A stretch of 64,000 nucleotides of DNA from positions 12,971 to 76,970 of the forward strand of contig DATHUJ010000048.1 of the NCBI GenBank assembly GCA_035462375.1, in the 5' to 3' direction. Both the position numbers and the translations under genes were made by a program. Positions 17,900-25,500 of this stretch are shown piece after piece. The stretch is from DASTQL01 sp035462375 (GTDB lineage: Bacteria; Actinomycetota; Actinomycetes; Jiangellales; Jiangellaceae). The number at the start of each line of letters is the position of its first letter. The stretch's first letter is position 1. The notes under the pieces were generated by a model, which saw only the letters and a list, made by a program, of their open reading frames with translations, was not told where the DNA came from and made no database searches.

Positions 17900-19714
17900 T
17901 CAGTCGTCGCCGAGGTCGGAACGCCGCGGTGCGATGCGCTCCTGCGTGGGGGCGGCATCCGCGGCCTCGTCGAGCTCCACCTCCTCGACCCCCGATGGCC
18001 CGGCCTGGGCGGGCAGGTGCTTGAGGCCGTGCGTCCGGCGGGCCTCCCGCACCCCCTGGGAGATGCTGTGCCAGCGGTGGTCCTCGCCGAGCCGGGCCAT
18101 CGTGCCGGAGCGGCGGAGGGTCTTGCGGACCTCCCACATGACCCGCACCAGGTAGACGTCGATGCCCTTGGCGCGCAGCTGCGAGATCAGGGCCTCCAGC
18201 GTGTCCGCGCTCGTCGTGTCCATCTGGTTGGTGGCCTCGAGGTCGAGGATCAGGACACGGGTTCCCGGTGCCTGCTCCACCTTCTCCAGGACGGCGTCGT
18301 GGATGGGCGCCGCATTGACCCAGAAGAACGGGGCGTCCACGCGGAGGACCAGCACCGCGGGGAGGGTCGTGCGCTCGGGGTGGTCACGGACGCCGCCCCA
18401 AGCGGCCTTCTCGCCCGGCACCTTGCCCATGACCTCGACGTCGACCCGGCTGGAGCGGTAGACCAGCCCGAGCACGGACTGCGCCACGGCGAGCAGCAGT
18501 CCGTTGAGCGGGCCGAAGGCGAGCACACCGACCGCCGCCACGAGAGCCGCCACGATGTCGTTGCGGCGGACCTTGGCGTAGCGGCGCAGTGCGGTGAAAT
18601 CCATCAGCCGCCACACCGCGTTGACCACGATCGCGCTCAGCACCGCCCTCGGCAGGCTGGACAGCAGCGGTGCGATCGAGACGATGACGACGACCGAGGC
18701 CCCCGCCGCGGCCAGCCCGGCCACCTGCGTGCGGCAACGGGCGTCCACCGCGGCGGCGGTCTTGGAGAGGCTGCCCGCCACGCCGATGCCTCCGAAGAGG
18801 CCCGAGGCCACGTTCGCCGCACCCGAAGCCAGGAGCTCCTGGTCGGCGTCGACGCGGTACCCACCCTTGACGGCGAAGAGCCGGGCGGCACTGAGGCCCT
18901 CGGCCAGGCCGACGAAGGCGAGGGCGGCACCGGCCCCGAGCAGGGCCCCGGCCTCGGCGAGCGGCACGGCCGGCAGCGCCGGCGCCGGCAGCCCGCCGGG
19001 CACGGGGCCCACGACGGCCACCCCGCGGCCGGCAAGATCGAGGAGTCGGGATGCCGCCAGGGCTGTGACCAGCACGAGGAACCCCCACGGCACAGCCGGT
19101 GCCACCCGCCGCCCGCCGAAGAGCACGACGAGGGCCACGACCGAGATGGCGACGGTGAGCGGCTGGACGTCGCCGGCGCTGCCTCCCAGGGCGGTGACCC
19201 GCTCCACCACCTGACCCGCCGGGACGGGAACGCCGAGCAGGTGGGGGATCTCGGCCAGCACGACCAGGATGGTCAGGCCGAGGACGAAGCCGGTGACGAT
19301 GGGCTTGGACAGGAACTCGGCGACCCAGCCGATGCGCATAGCCCCGGCGACGACGAGCACGATGCCGGCTCCGATCGCCATGGCGGCGGTGTAGGCGGCG
19401 GCCTCGGCCGTCCCGGCGACGCCGAAGGACGCGAGCAGCGAGCCGGAGAGGACGGCGACCGTGGAGACCGGGCCGACGACGAGCTCGCGCGAGGACCCGA
19501 GGACCGCGTAGACGAGCAGGGCCACCGGGACGGCGTAGAGGCCCACCTGGACCGGTGCCCCGGCCAGCGCCGCGTAGCCGAGCGCCTGGGGCACGGCGAG
19601 GGCCGCGATCACCGCGCCGGCGACCAGGTCGCCGCGCAGCCAGCGCCGCTCGTACCGCGGCAGCCAGGTCAGGATCGGGAGGCGTCGTCCCCAACGCCCC
19701 TCGGTCCGCCGCAC
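17900..19714 (-). CDS. SulP/SLC26 anion transporter with STAS domain
   Basis: 604 residues. The N-terminal ~430 residues form the SulP transport core: GDLVAGAVIAALAVPQALGYAALAG, YAVLGSSRELVVGPVSTVAVL, and the later ADQELLASGAANVASGLFGG signature. The C-terminal STAS domain (VLVLRVDAPFFWVNAAPI, LILDLEATNQMDTTSADTLEAL) regulates transport. Substrates of the family include sulfate, bicarbonate and dicarboxylates; none can be chosen here. The start is GTG at 19714 with a -10 box TAGCCT seven bases upstream. Confidence 0.93.
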   Translation of the reverse strand: MRRTEGRWGRRLPILTWLPRYERRWLRGDLVAGAVIAALAVPQALGYAALAGAPVQVGLYAVPVALLVYAVLGSSRELVVGPVSTVAVLSGSLLASFGVAGTAEAAAYTAAMAIGAGIVLVVAGAMRIGWVAEFLSKPIVTGFVLGLTILVVLAEIPHLLGVPVPAGQVVERVTALGGSAGDVQPLTVAISVVALVVLFGGRRVAPAVPWGFLVLVTALAASRLLDLAGRGVAVVGPVPGGLPAPALPAVPLAEAGALLGAGAALAFVGLAEGLSAARLFAVKGGYRVDADQELLASGAANVASGLFGGIGVAGSLSKTAAAVDARCRTQVAGLAAAGASVVVIVSIAPLLSSLPRAVLSAIVVNAVWRLMDFTALRRYAKVRRNDIVAALVAAVGVLAFGPLNGLLLAVAQSVLGLVYRSSRVDVEVMGKVPGEKAAWGGVRDHPERTTLPAVLVLRVDAPFFWVNAAPIHDAVLEKVEQAPGTRVLILDLEATNQMDTTSADTLEALISQLRAKGIDVYLVRVMWEVRKTLRRSGTMARLGEDHRWHSISQGVREARRTHGLKHLPAQAGPSGVEEVELDEAADAAPTQERIAPRRSDLGDD

Positions 19715-19721
19715 CCCTGCC

Positions 19722-19727
19722 AGGCTA
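19722..19727 (-). promoter_or_regulatory. -10 box of leaderless SulP gene
   Basis: TAGCCT on the minus strand lies seven bases before the GTG at 19714, so the transcript would start at or one base before the start codon. Confidence 0.45.
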
Positions 19728-19793
19728 GCCGTGAGTGCGCGGCAGCGGTGGTGCTCGTCCCGCCTGGGTGCCGAGGGCCCCGGGCGAGTGGGT

Positions 19794-20011
19794 GATCATC
19801 GTGGGTCGGAGATCGCGCGCGGCGGCACCGGGGCCACACGGTGATCTCCAGCGACCCGCCGGCGCACCCGGTACCTGATCACCGTGGGTCTTGGGTCCCG
19901 CCGACCGCCACCGGGACCGCACGGTGATCTACATCCCCGAGGCGCCCGTCCGGCCCAAGATCACTGTGGGGCGCCGGTCCCGCCAAACGCCACCCGGGCC
20001 TCACCGTGATC
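19794..20011. repeat. Three tandem ~82-base palindromic units
   Basis: Unit starts at 19794, 19877 and 19959 (periods 83 and 82). Each opens with GATCAYYGTGGG and holds a right arm CACGGTGATC (19837-19846, 19920-19929) or CACCGTGATC (20002-20011). The arms are thus inverted repeats about 33 bases apart, and the middle of each unit also shares CGCCACCGGG-like sequence. The array fills the divergent promoter region of the SulP and glycosyltransferase genes. It could be an array of operators or of non-autonomous palindromic elements. Confidence 0.75.
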
Positions 20012-20018
20012 ACGGTCC

Positions 20019-20024
20019 TAGGCT
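20019..20024 (+). promoter_or_regulatory. -10 box of leaderless glycosyltransferase gene
   Basis: TAGGCT ends six bases before the GTG at 20031. No ribosome-binding sequence is present in the gap. The third palindromic unit ends only eight bases upstream, in the -35 region. Confidence 0.5.
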
Positions 20025-20030
20025 GGCGCG

Positions 20031-21341
20031 GTGCGCATCCTCATCTGGCACGGCTACCTGCTGGGCGGGACCGGCTCCAACGTCTACACCAGGGCCCTCG
20101 CCCGGGCCTGGAGCAAGGCGGGGCACGAGGTCGTCGTGCTCTGCCAGGAGCCGCACCCGGAGCGCTACGACCTCGGCGGCGCCACGGTGGTGCGCCCGCG
20201 GCTCGACGGTCCGCTGCCCGTCTTCGTGCTCGACCGCTATGCCGACGCCGAGCCCCAGCTGCTCGCCGAGATGACGCCTGCCGACCGGGACCTCTTCGTC
20301 GAGCAGAACGCCCAGGCCGTGCGGGCGCTCGGGCCGGCCGACCTGCTGCTCGCCAACCACGTCCTGCTGGGCGGCCCGGTGGCAGCCGCATCGGGGATGC
20401 CCCACGTCGTCAAGGCGCACGGCTCCGAGCTGGAGTTCACGATGCGGGGACGACCGGATCTCTGCGCCTGGGCGCGGGAGTCCCTCGCCGGCGCCGGCGC
20501 CGTGCTGGCGGGTTCCGAGCACGTGGCCGGCGTCCTGGAGGAGCTGGTGTCGCCACCGGCCGGATCGGTGCACGTCGTCCCGCCTGGGGTCGACGTCGAC
20601 GAGCTGCGGCCCCGGGACCGGGAGTCCGCGCTCGCCGGCCTGTTGGTCGAGTGCGAGCACGACCCGCCCAATCCCCCCGACACCCACGACGAACGACGCC
20701 CCGACGACGGCAACGGCAGGCGGCTGGCGGCCTTCCTCGCCGGGGATCGCAAGACCGTCGTCTACGTCGGCAAGCTCAGCGACGAGAAGGGCGTGGCCCT
20801 GCTGCTCGAGGCGCTGCACCAGGTCGACGCCCGAGCAGTGGTCATCGGCTTCGGTCCGGCCAGGGCGGACCTGCAGGCGATCGCGGGGCCGGACGTGCTC
20901 TTCACCGGACCGCTGGAGCACCGGCACCTGGCCCACCTGTGGCCGCTCGCAGACGTCAGCGTCACCCCGTCCGTCTTTCCGGAGGCCTTCGGGATGGTGG
21001 CGGCCGAGGCGGCCGCCTGCGGCTCTCCACCGCTGGTGGCCCGGCACTCGGGCCTCGCGGAGGTCGCCGCCGGGCTGGAGGCGCAGTACCCCGAGCAGAT
21101 GCGGGGCCTGGCCGGCTTCGAGCGAGGCGACGCCGACGACCTCGCGGCCAAGCTGAACACGCTGCTCGCGCTGGGACCGGACGACTGGCAGACCCTCTCG
21201 ACCGGCGCCCGGCACGCGGCGGAACGGCTGTGGAGCTGGGAGCGCGTTGCCACCGGCATCCTAGACCTCGGGACAGGCGGCGGGCGGGCCCGGGGTGGGC
21301 GTGACGAGGTGGTCACGACGGGACAACCCGCGACGAGTTGA
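20031..21341 (+). CDS. GT4-family glycosyltransferase
   Basis: 436 residues with two Rossmann domains (GT-B fold). Visible are the N-terminal loop (WHGYLLGGTGSNVYTRALA), the donor-side motif VVYVGKLSDEKGVALLLEAL, and the E-x7-E region SVFPEAFGMVAAEAAACG. The donor is a nucleotide sugar; the acceptor is unknown. A hydrophilic insertion of ~25 residues (HDPPNPPDTHDERRPDDG) lies between the domains. The start is GTG with a leaderless promoter. It converges with the CoA-transferase gene, 23 bases apart. Confidence 0.9.
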   Translation: MRILIWHGYLLGGTGSNVYTRALARAWSKAGHEVVVLCQEPHPERYDLGGATVVRPRLDGPLPVFVLDRYADAEPQLLAEMTPADRDLFVEQNAQAVRALGPADLLLANHVLLGGPVAAASGMPHVVKAHGSELEFTMRGRPDLCAWARESLAGAGAVLAGSEHVAGVLEELVSPPAGSVHVVPPGVDVDELRPRDRESALAGLLVECEHDPPNPPDTHDERRPDDGNGRRLAAFLAGDRKTVVYVGKLSDEKGVALLLEALHQVDARAVVIGFGPARADLQAIAGPDVLFTGPLEHRHLAHLWPLADVSVTPSVFPEAFGMVAAEAAACGSPPLVARHSGLAEVAAGLEAQYPEQMRGLAGFERGDADDLAAKLNTLLALGPDDWQTLSTGARHAAERLWSWERVATGILDLGTGGGRARGGRDEVVTTGQPATS

Positions 21342-21364
21342 CCGAACGCTCCACCACCCCGCGT

Positions 21365-22591
21365 TCACGCCAGCCCCAGCGCCCCTGCCTCCTCCTCGAG
21401 CTCCTCCCGTACGTCCGGGTGGGCCGCCCGGTCGATCAGGTGGCGCGCCTGCGCCTGCTGCGTGTGACCCCAGATCGGCGCCACCCCCTGCTCGGTCACC
21501 ACCGCGCTGTGCTGGAAGGACGTGACCGGCTCGTCCACCAGCGGGACGATGGTGGAGCAGTCCGCCTTGGGGTGCCAGGACCGCAGGGCGATGAGTGCCT
21601 GCCCGCCGGGCGAGTGCAGCGCCCCGACGATGAAGTCGGTCTGCCCACCGAAGCCGGAGTAGATCCGGGTGGCGATCCGCGAGGCATTGGCCTGGGCGAA
21701 GAGGTCGACCTGGAGAGCGCTGTTCACCGACGTCATGCCGCGCTGGCGGGCGATGGACCCGGGGTCGTTGGTCTTCTCGGTGCGCAGCACCCGTACGCGC
21801 GGGTTGTGGTCCACCCACGCGTAGAGCTCCGGCGACCCGAGGAGGAAGGACGACGTGATGACGGCGTCCGGGTCGAGGGACCCGGCCCGGTCGAGCGCGA
21901 GCACCCCGTCGCTGAACATCTCCGACCACACCCGCAGCCCGCGCCGTACGGAGAGGGCCTGGAGGGTGGCGTCGGGCACCGAACCGATCCCCAGCTGTAG
22001 CGTGGCACCGTCGGAGACCAGGGAGGCCACCCGCTCGCCGATCCCCCGGGCGACGTCGTCGAGCGGGAGGGGCGGCGCGGCCGAGAGCGGCTCGTCGACC
22101 TCGATGCCGAAGTCGATCGACTCGAGCGGGAGCTGCCCGTCACCGTAGGTGTAGGGCATCCGCCGGTTGAGCTGAGCGACGACCACGCCGCCACGGGCAC
22201 GCGCCGCCTCGACGGCCGCGGGGAGGACGTTGACCTCCGTCCCGAGCGAGACGGTGCCGTGCTCCGGCAGGGAAGTGTGGAGCAGCACGACGTCGGGGGC
22301 CAGCGTGGTGGTGAAGAGCAGCGGGGCGAGCGACAGCCGAGAGGGGACGTATGCCAGGTTCGGGCGGCCCCGCATACCCGGGCCGACGAACGACGTCTCC
22401 AGCACCACCCCCTCGCGGGTGGGGATCCCCGGCTGGGCGTTGAGCATGCACAGGCTGAACTCCGGCACCTCGTGGTCGAGGACGTCGATCAGCACCAGCG
22501 GGGCGGCGAAGTTCCCGGTGGCCACGGCACGCGGTCGGGCCGGGAGCGCCCGGAGCACAGCACCCAGAGCCTCGGGGGTCACGGTCCTCAT
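21365..22591 (-). CDS. Acetyl-CoA hydrolase/CoA-transferase family protein
   Basis: 408 residues. Two domains are visible: the N-terminal part with PLVLIDVLDHEV and VLLHTSLPEHGTVSLGTEVN, and the C-terminal part with LQLGIGSVPDATLQAL, RVWSEMFSDGVL and YSGFGGQTDFIVGA. This matches the acetyl-CoA hydrolase/4-hydroxybutyrate CoA-transferase family, in which a Glu (probably that of WSEMFSDG) forms the CoA thioester. The ATG at 22591 gives a near-normal family length; upstream residues are not homologous. Substrate specificity cannot be read from the sequence. Confidence 0.88.
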   Translation of the reverse strand: MRTVTPEALGAVLRALPARPRAVATGNFAAPLVLIDVLDHEVPEFSLCMLNAQPGIPTREGVVLETSFVGPGMRGRPNLAYVPSRLSLAPLLFTTTLAPDVVLLHTSLPEHGTVSLGTEVNVLPAAVEAARARGGVVVAQLNRRMPYTYGDGQLPLESIDFGIEVDEPLSAAPPLPLDDVARGIGERVASLVSDGATLQLGIGSVPDATLQALSVRRGLRVWSEMFSDGVLALDRAGSLDPDAVITSSFLLGSPELYAWVDHNPRVRVLRTEKTNDPGSIARQRGMTSVNSALQVDLFAQANASRIATRIYSGFGGQTDFIVGALHSPGGQALIALRSWHPKADCSTIVPLVDEPVTSFQHSAVVTEQGVAPIWGHTQQAQARHLIDRAAHPDVREELEEEAGALGLA

Positions 22592-22741
22592 GGCCGCCCA
22601 TGGTGCTGCATCGAACCCGGCCGTCGGGTGAGCATCTCCTCGCCGGATCATCACGACACGCCACGGAGGCGGGGCATCGAGCCCGCGTTGCGTGAACACC
22701 CGGCGCATGGATGTCGGGGCGTGAGTGTCGGGGCCGGGACC

Positions 22742-22747
22742 TACCGT
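22742..22747 (+). promoter_or_regulatory. -10 box of leaderless AlkZ-like gene
   Basis: TACCGT lies seven bases before the GTG at 22755, with no ribosome site between. It argues against the GTG at 22725 as start. Confidence 0.45.
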
Positions 22748-22754
22748 GGGTGCC

Positions 22755-23885
22755 GTGCCGGAGCTGAACCCCGCGCAGGCGCTGGCCCTGCGGATGCGCA
22801 GCCTGCTGCTGGCCGGGTCGCCCGGTTCCGCAGACGCCGCGCGCCCTGGCGACGTCGCCGGCATCGTCACGTGGTTCGGCGCGATGCAGGCGCAGGACCT
22901 CAACAGCGTGCTGTGGTCGCTCGGGGCGCGGCTGCCGGGCGCGTCGGTGGGCGACGTCGAGACTGCCCTGGAGCGCCGCGAGGCTCTGCGCACCTGGCCG
23001 ATGCGCGGCACCGTGCACCTGGTCCCGCCCCGGGACGCGCGCTGGATGCTGGAGGTGATGGGCGTCCGCGCCCTTGCCGGGGCTGCCTCCCGCCGGGACT
23101 CCCTGGGGCTCAGCGACGTCGTGGCCGACCGGGCGGTCGACGTCCTCGCCGAGGCCCTGGCGGGAGGGAAGCGCCTGACCCGGGCCCAGTGCCTCGTGGC
23201 TCTCGAGGAGGCGGGCATCTCCGTCACCGGGCAGCGCGGCTACCACCTGCTCTGGTATGCGAGCCAGCGGGGCGTCACGTGCATCGCACCCAACATCGGC
23301 AAGGAGCAGACGTTCGTGCTGCTCGACGAGTGGGTGCCCGAGGGCCACCACCGGCCGGACCGCGACGAGGCGCTGGCGACCATCGCCGTGCGGTACTTCC
23401 GCAGCCACGGCCCGGCACCCCGTCAGGACTTCGCGGGCTGGACCGGGCTCCCGGCCACCGACGCCAAGCGGGGGATCGCCGCGGCCGGTGACCGCCTCGC
23501 GACCGTCCACGTCGACGGTCGCGAGATGGCAGTCGACCCCGCCGTGCTGGACGCCGGTCCCGCGCCGACGGCGGAAACCGAGGAGGTCGTGCTCGCCCTC
23601 CCGGGGTTCGACGAGTACCTCCTGGGCTTCAAGGACCGCTCCCTGATGCTCGATCCCGAGCACAAGCAGGCGATCATCCCCGGCGGCAACGGCGTCTTCC
23701 AGGCGACGATCGTGCGCGGCGGCCGGGTCGTCGCCACCTGGAAGCGGTCGGTCTCCCGCTCCCGCACCGTGGTGTCGGTGCTCCCGCTCGTGACCCTCCG
23801 GGCCGGAGAGCGCCGGCGGGTCGAACAGGCGCTGGGGGCCTACGCCCACTTCACCGGACGCCCCGTCGAGGTCCGCTGGCCCTGA
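22755..23885 (+). CDS. Winged-helix DNA-binding protein, AlkZ-like (HTH_42)
   Basis: 376 residues. The N-terminal half carries FGAMQAQDLNSVLWSLGARL: the Q-x-Q pair is the catalytic motif of AlkZ-type DNA glycosylases, which remove alkylated or crosslinked bases. MRGTVHLVPPRDARWML and the C-terminal LPGFDEYLLGFKDRS and IVRGGRVVATWKR are family hallmarks. Related enzymes guard antibiotic producers against their own DNA-damaging products, but many members sit alone in genomes as a general repair function. No biosynthetic genes adjoin it here. Start chosen from the -10 box. Confidence 0.88.
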   Translation: MPELNPAQALALRMRSLLLAGSPGSADAARPGDVAGIVTWFGAMQAQDLNSVLWSLGARLPGASVGDVETALERREALRTWPMRGTVHLVPPRDARWMLEVMGVRALAGAASRRDSLGLSDVVADRAVDVLAEALAGGKRLTRAQCLVALEEAGISVTGQRGYHLLWYASQRGVTCIAPNIGKEQTFVLLDEWVPEGHHRPDRDEALATIAVRYFRSHGPAPRQDFAGWTGLPATDAKRGIAAAGDRLATVHVDGREMAVDPAVLDAGPAPTAETEEVVLALPGFDEYLLGFKDRSLMLDPEHKQAIIPGGNGVFQATIVRGGRVVATWKRSVSRSRTVVSVLPLVTLRAGERRRVEQALGAYAHFTGRPVEVRWP

Positions 23886-24018
23886 CGGGACGGGTCCGCC
23901 TCCGGAGCACGTATCACGCCGGCGAGCCGACCCCTCATCCCAGGTGACCGCCATGTCCCGCACGGTCCGGCGACCGTGACAGCCACGGCGGCGATACCGT
24001 TCCGAGGAGGGGGACGAC

Positions 24019-24744
24019 ATGCCCACACCTGTGCCCGGCTTCCAGGTCACCACCCCGTACGGGAAGAAGCCGAAGGACCGCACCTACTGGCAGGCCCGCG
24101 GGTTCCACACCGGCGACGACTACGCCACCCGCCGGACCCACGCACCGGTCGTCGCGACCCGCGACGGCGTCGTGGTGGGAGCCGGCTTCGGCATCGGCGG
24201 CAAGGCCCTCGGCAACGTGGTCGTCGTGAAGACCGGCAACGTCTTCCACAACTACTGCCACCCTGCACACGATCACCGTCCGCCGCGGCCAGAGCGTCAG
24301 AGCCGGGACCGGCTCGGCACGGTCGGCCAGACGGGCAGCGGGGCTCGCGGCATCCACCTGCACTACGAGGAGCGCGTCGGCGTCAACGACATCCGCCACT
24401 GCCGTCCGCCGGAGTTCAACCGTGGGACCGCGGCGCCTGTCGTCGCTGCCCGGTCCGCACCCGCCGCAGCCGCGGCCGTGAAGAAGGTCTACCTGTCCAA
24501 GCTGCGGTTCGGGGTCGGCAAGCACGACCCGAGCACCTCGGTGAAGCACCTGCAGGCGCGCTTCAACCAGTACACCCGCTTCGGCGGGCTACCCGTGACC
24601 GGCTACTTCGGTCCGCAGACCCTGGAGCGGGTGAAGAAGCTTCAGATCGAGCTCGGCGACCGCCCGGACGGGGAGCTCGGCCCCAAGCAGGCGGGCAAGC
24701 TGATGCCGCCGAACCTCGGCTACCAGATCATCAAGGACATCTGA
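24019..24744 (+). CDS. M23-like peptidase with peptidoglycan-binding domain (compensated frameshift)
   Basis: 241 residues, no signal peptide. The N-terminal ~125 residues are a LytM/M23 endopeptidase fold: metal ligands in FHTGDDYA and HLHYE, catalytic-side His in NYCH. The last ~75 residues are a peptidoglycan-binding domain (VKHLQARFNQYT…GYFGPQTLERVKKLQ). Between NYCH and RLGTVGQTG the protein reads PAHDHRPPRPERQS, but the +1 frame encodes the expected LHTITVRRGQSVRAGT. So there is an extra base near 24261-24263 and a missing base near 24309-24311. All zinc ligands survive. GAGGAGGGGG precedes the ATG. Confidence 0.82.
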   Translation: MPTPVPGFQVTTPYGKKPKDRTYWQARGFHTGDDYATRRTHAPVVATRDGVVVGAGFGIGGKALGNVVVVKTGNVFHNYCHPAHDHRPPRPERQSRDRLGTVGQTGSGARGIHLHYEERVGVNDIRHCRPPEFNRGTAAPVVAARSAPAAAAAVKKVYLSKLRFGVGKHDPSTSVKHLQARFNQYTRFGGLPVTGYFGPQTLERVKKLQIELGDRPDGELGPKQAGKLMPPNLGYQIIKDI

Positions 24745-24754
24745 CGACACAGGC

Positions 24755-24880
24755 GGTGGTGGCGCGACCAGGTCACCCCGCGGCCACCACCGTGGTCATC
24801 TCCTCCACCGTACGGACGGTGGTGGCGCGACCGGGTCACCCCGCGGCCACCGCCGCAGTCATCTCCTCCACCGTACGGAC
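24755..24880. repeat. 63-base tandem duplication over the isochorismatase 3' end
   Basis: Units 24755-24817 and 24818-24880 match at 59 of 63 positions. The right unit holds the last codons and the TGA of the isochorismatase gene (minus strand); the left unit is a second copy, TGA included, beyond the stop. The length is a multiple of three, so the copies stay in frame with each other. Confidence 0.9.
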
Positions 24881-25432
24881 GGTGGCGAAGCGCCCCGCGA
24901 GCGCGTAGACCGTCCGCTCAATCACCGCGTCGGCCGACAGGGTCCGCGGGTCGGCGAGGACCTCGGCCACCGTGCGGCCCTCGGGTGCCTCCGGGTGCTC
25001 GATCGGCATGGTCGCCGTGGCGTCCACCACGAACGTGACGTCGTAGCCCAGGTCGGACGCCAGCCGGGCCGTGGTCTCGCAGCACTGCTCGGTCCGGATG
25101 CCGCACACGACCACGTGCCTGATGCCCTGCTCGTCGAGCCGCTGCTGCAGGTCGGTCGTGGTGAACGCGTTGTGCACCGTCTTGACCAGCACCGGCTCGT
25201 CCCCCGGATCGGCCAGGCCGTCCATCAGCCGGACGTGCCCACGAGCGGGGTCGAAGACGTTGCCGGTCCCCGGTTCGGCGTGCAGCACCCAGACCACGAG
25301 GTCCCCGCTGTCGCGGGCGGCCCGGACCAGCCGGTTGACCTTGTCGGCCACGTCGGGGTCGGAGACGGCCTCCCAGCTGGACCGCTGCCGGAAGGACTCC
25401 TGGACGTCGACGACGACGAGTGCGCTCCTCAT
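24836..25432 (-). CDS. Isochorismatase-family cysteine hydrolase
   Basis: 198 residues. The catalytic triad of the family is visible: Asp in ALVVVDVQESF, Lys in VLVKTVHNAF, Cys in VVCGIRTEQCCETTAR. Members hydrolyse isochorismate, nicotinamide or other amides; the substrate is not evident here. The ATG at 25432 begins the conserved first strand. Its 3' end is tandemly duplicated beyond the stop (see the repeat entry). Confidence 0.9.
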   Translation of the reverse strand: MRSALVVVDVQESFRQRSSWEAVSDPDVADKVNRLVRAARDSGDLVVWVLHAEPGTGNVFDPARGHVRLMDGLADPGDEPVLVKTVHNAFTTTDLQQRLDEQGIRHVVVCGIRTEQCCETTARLASDLGYDVTFVVDATATMPIEHPEAPEGRTVAEVLADPRTLSADAVIERTVYALAGRFATVRTVEEMTAAVAAG

Positions 25433-25500
25433 GCCCCGATCCTCAGGGGTCGGACGTCCCCGCGACAGACGGCATCCTGCCGACAAGCGTGCCGATCCGG

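Noticed and set aside
22755..23885. AlkZ-like gene as part of a DNA-damaging antibiotic cluster
   Set aside because: No biosynthetic genes (PKS, NRPS, azinomycin-like) are nearby; it is more likely a stand-alone repair gene.
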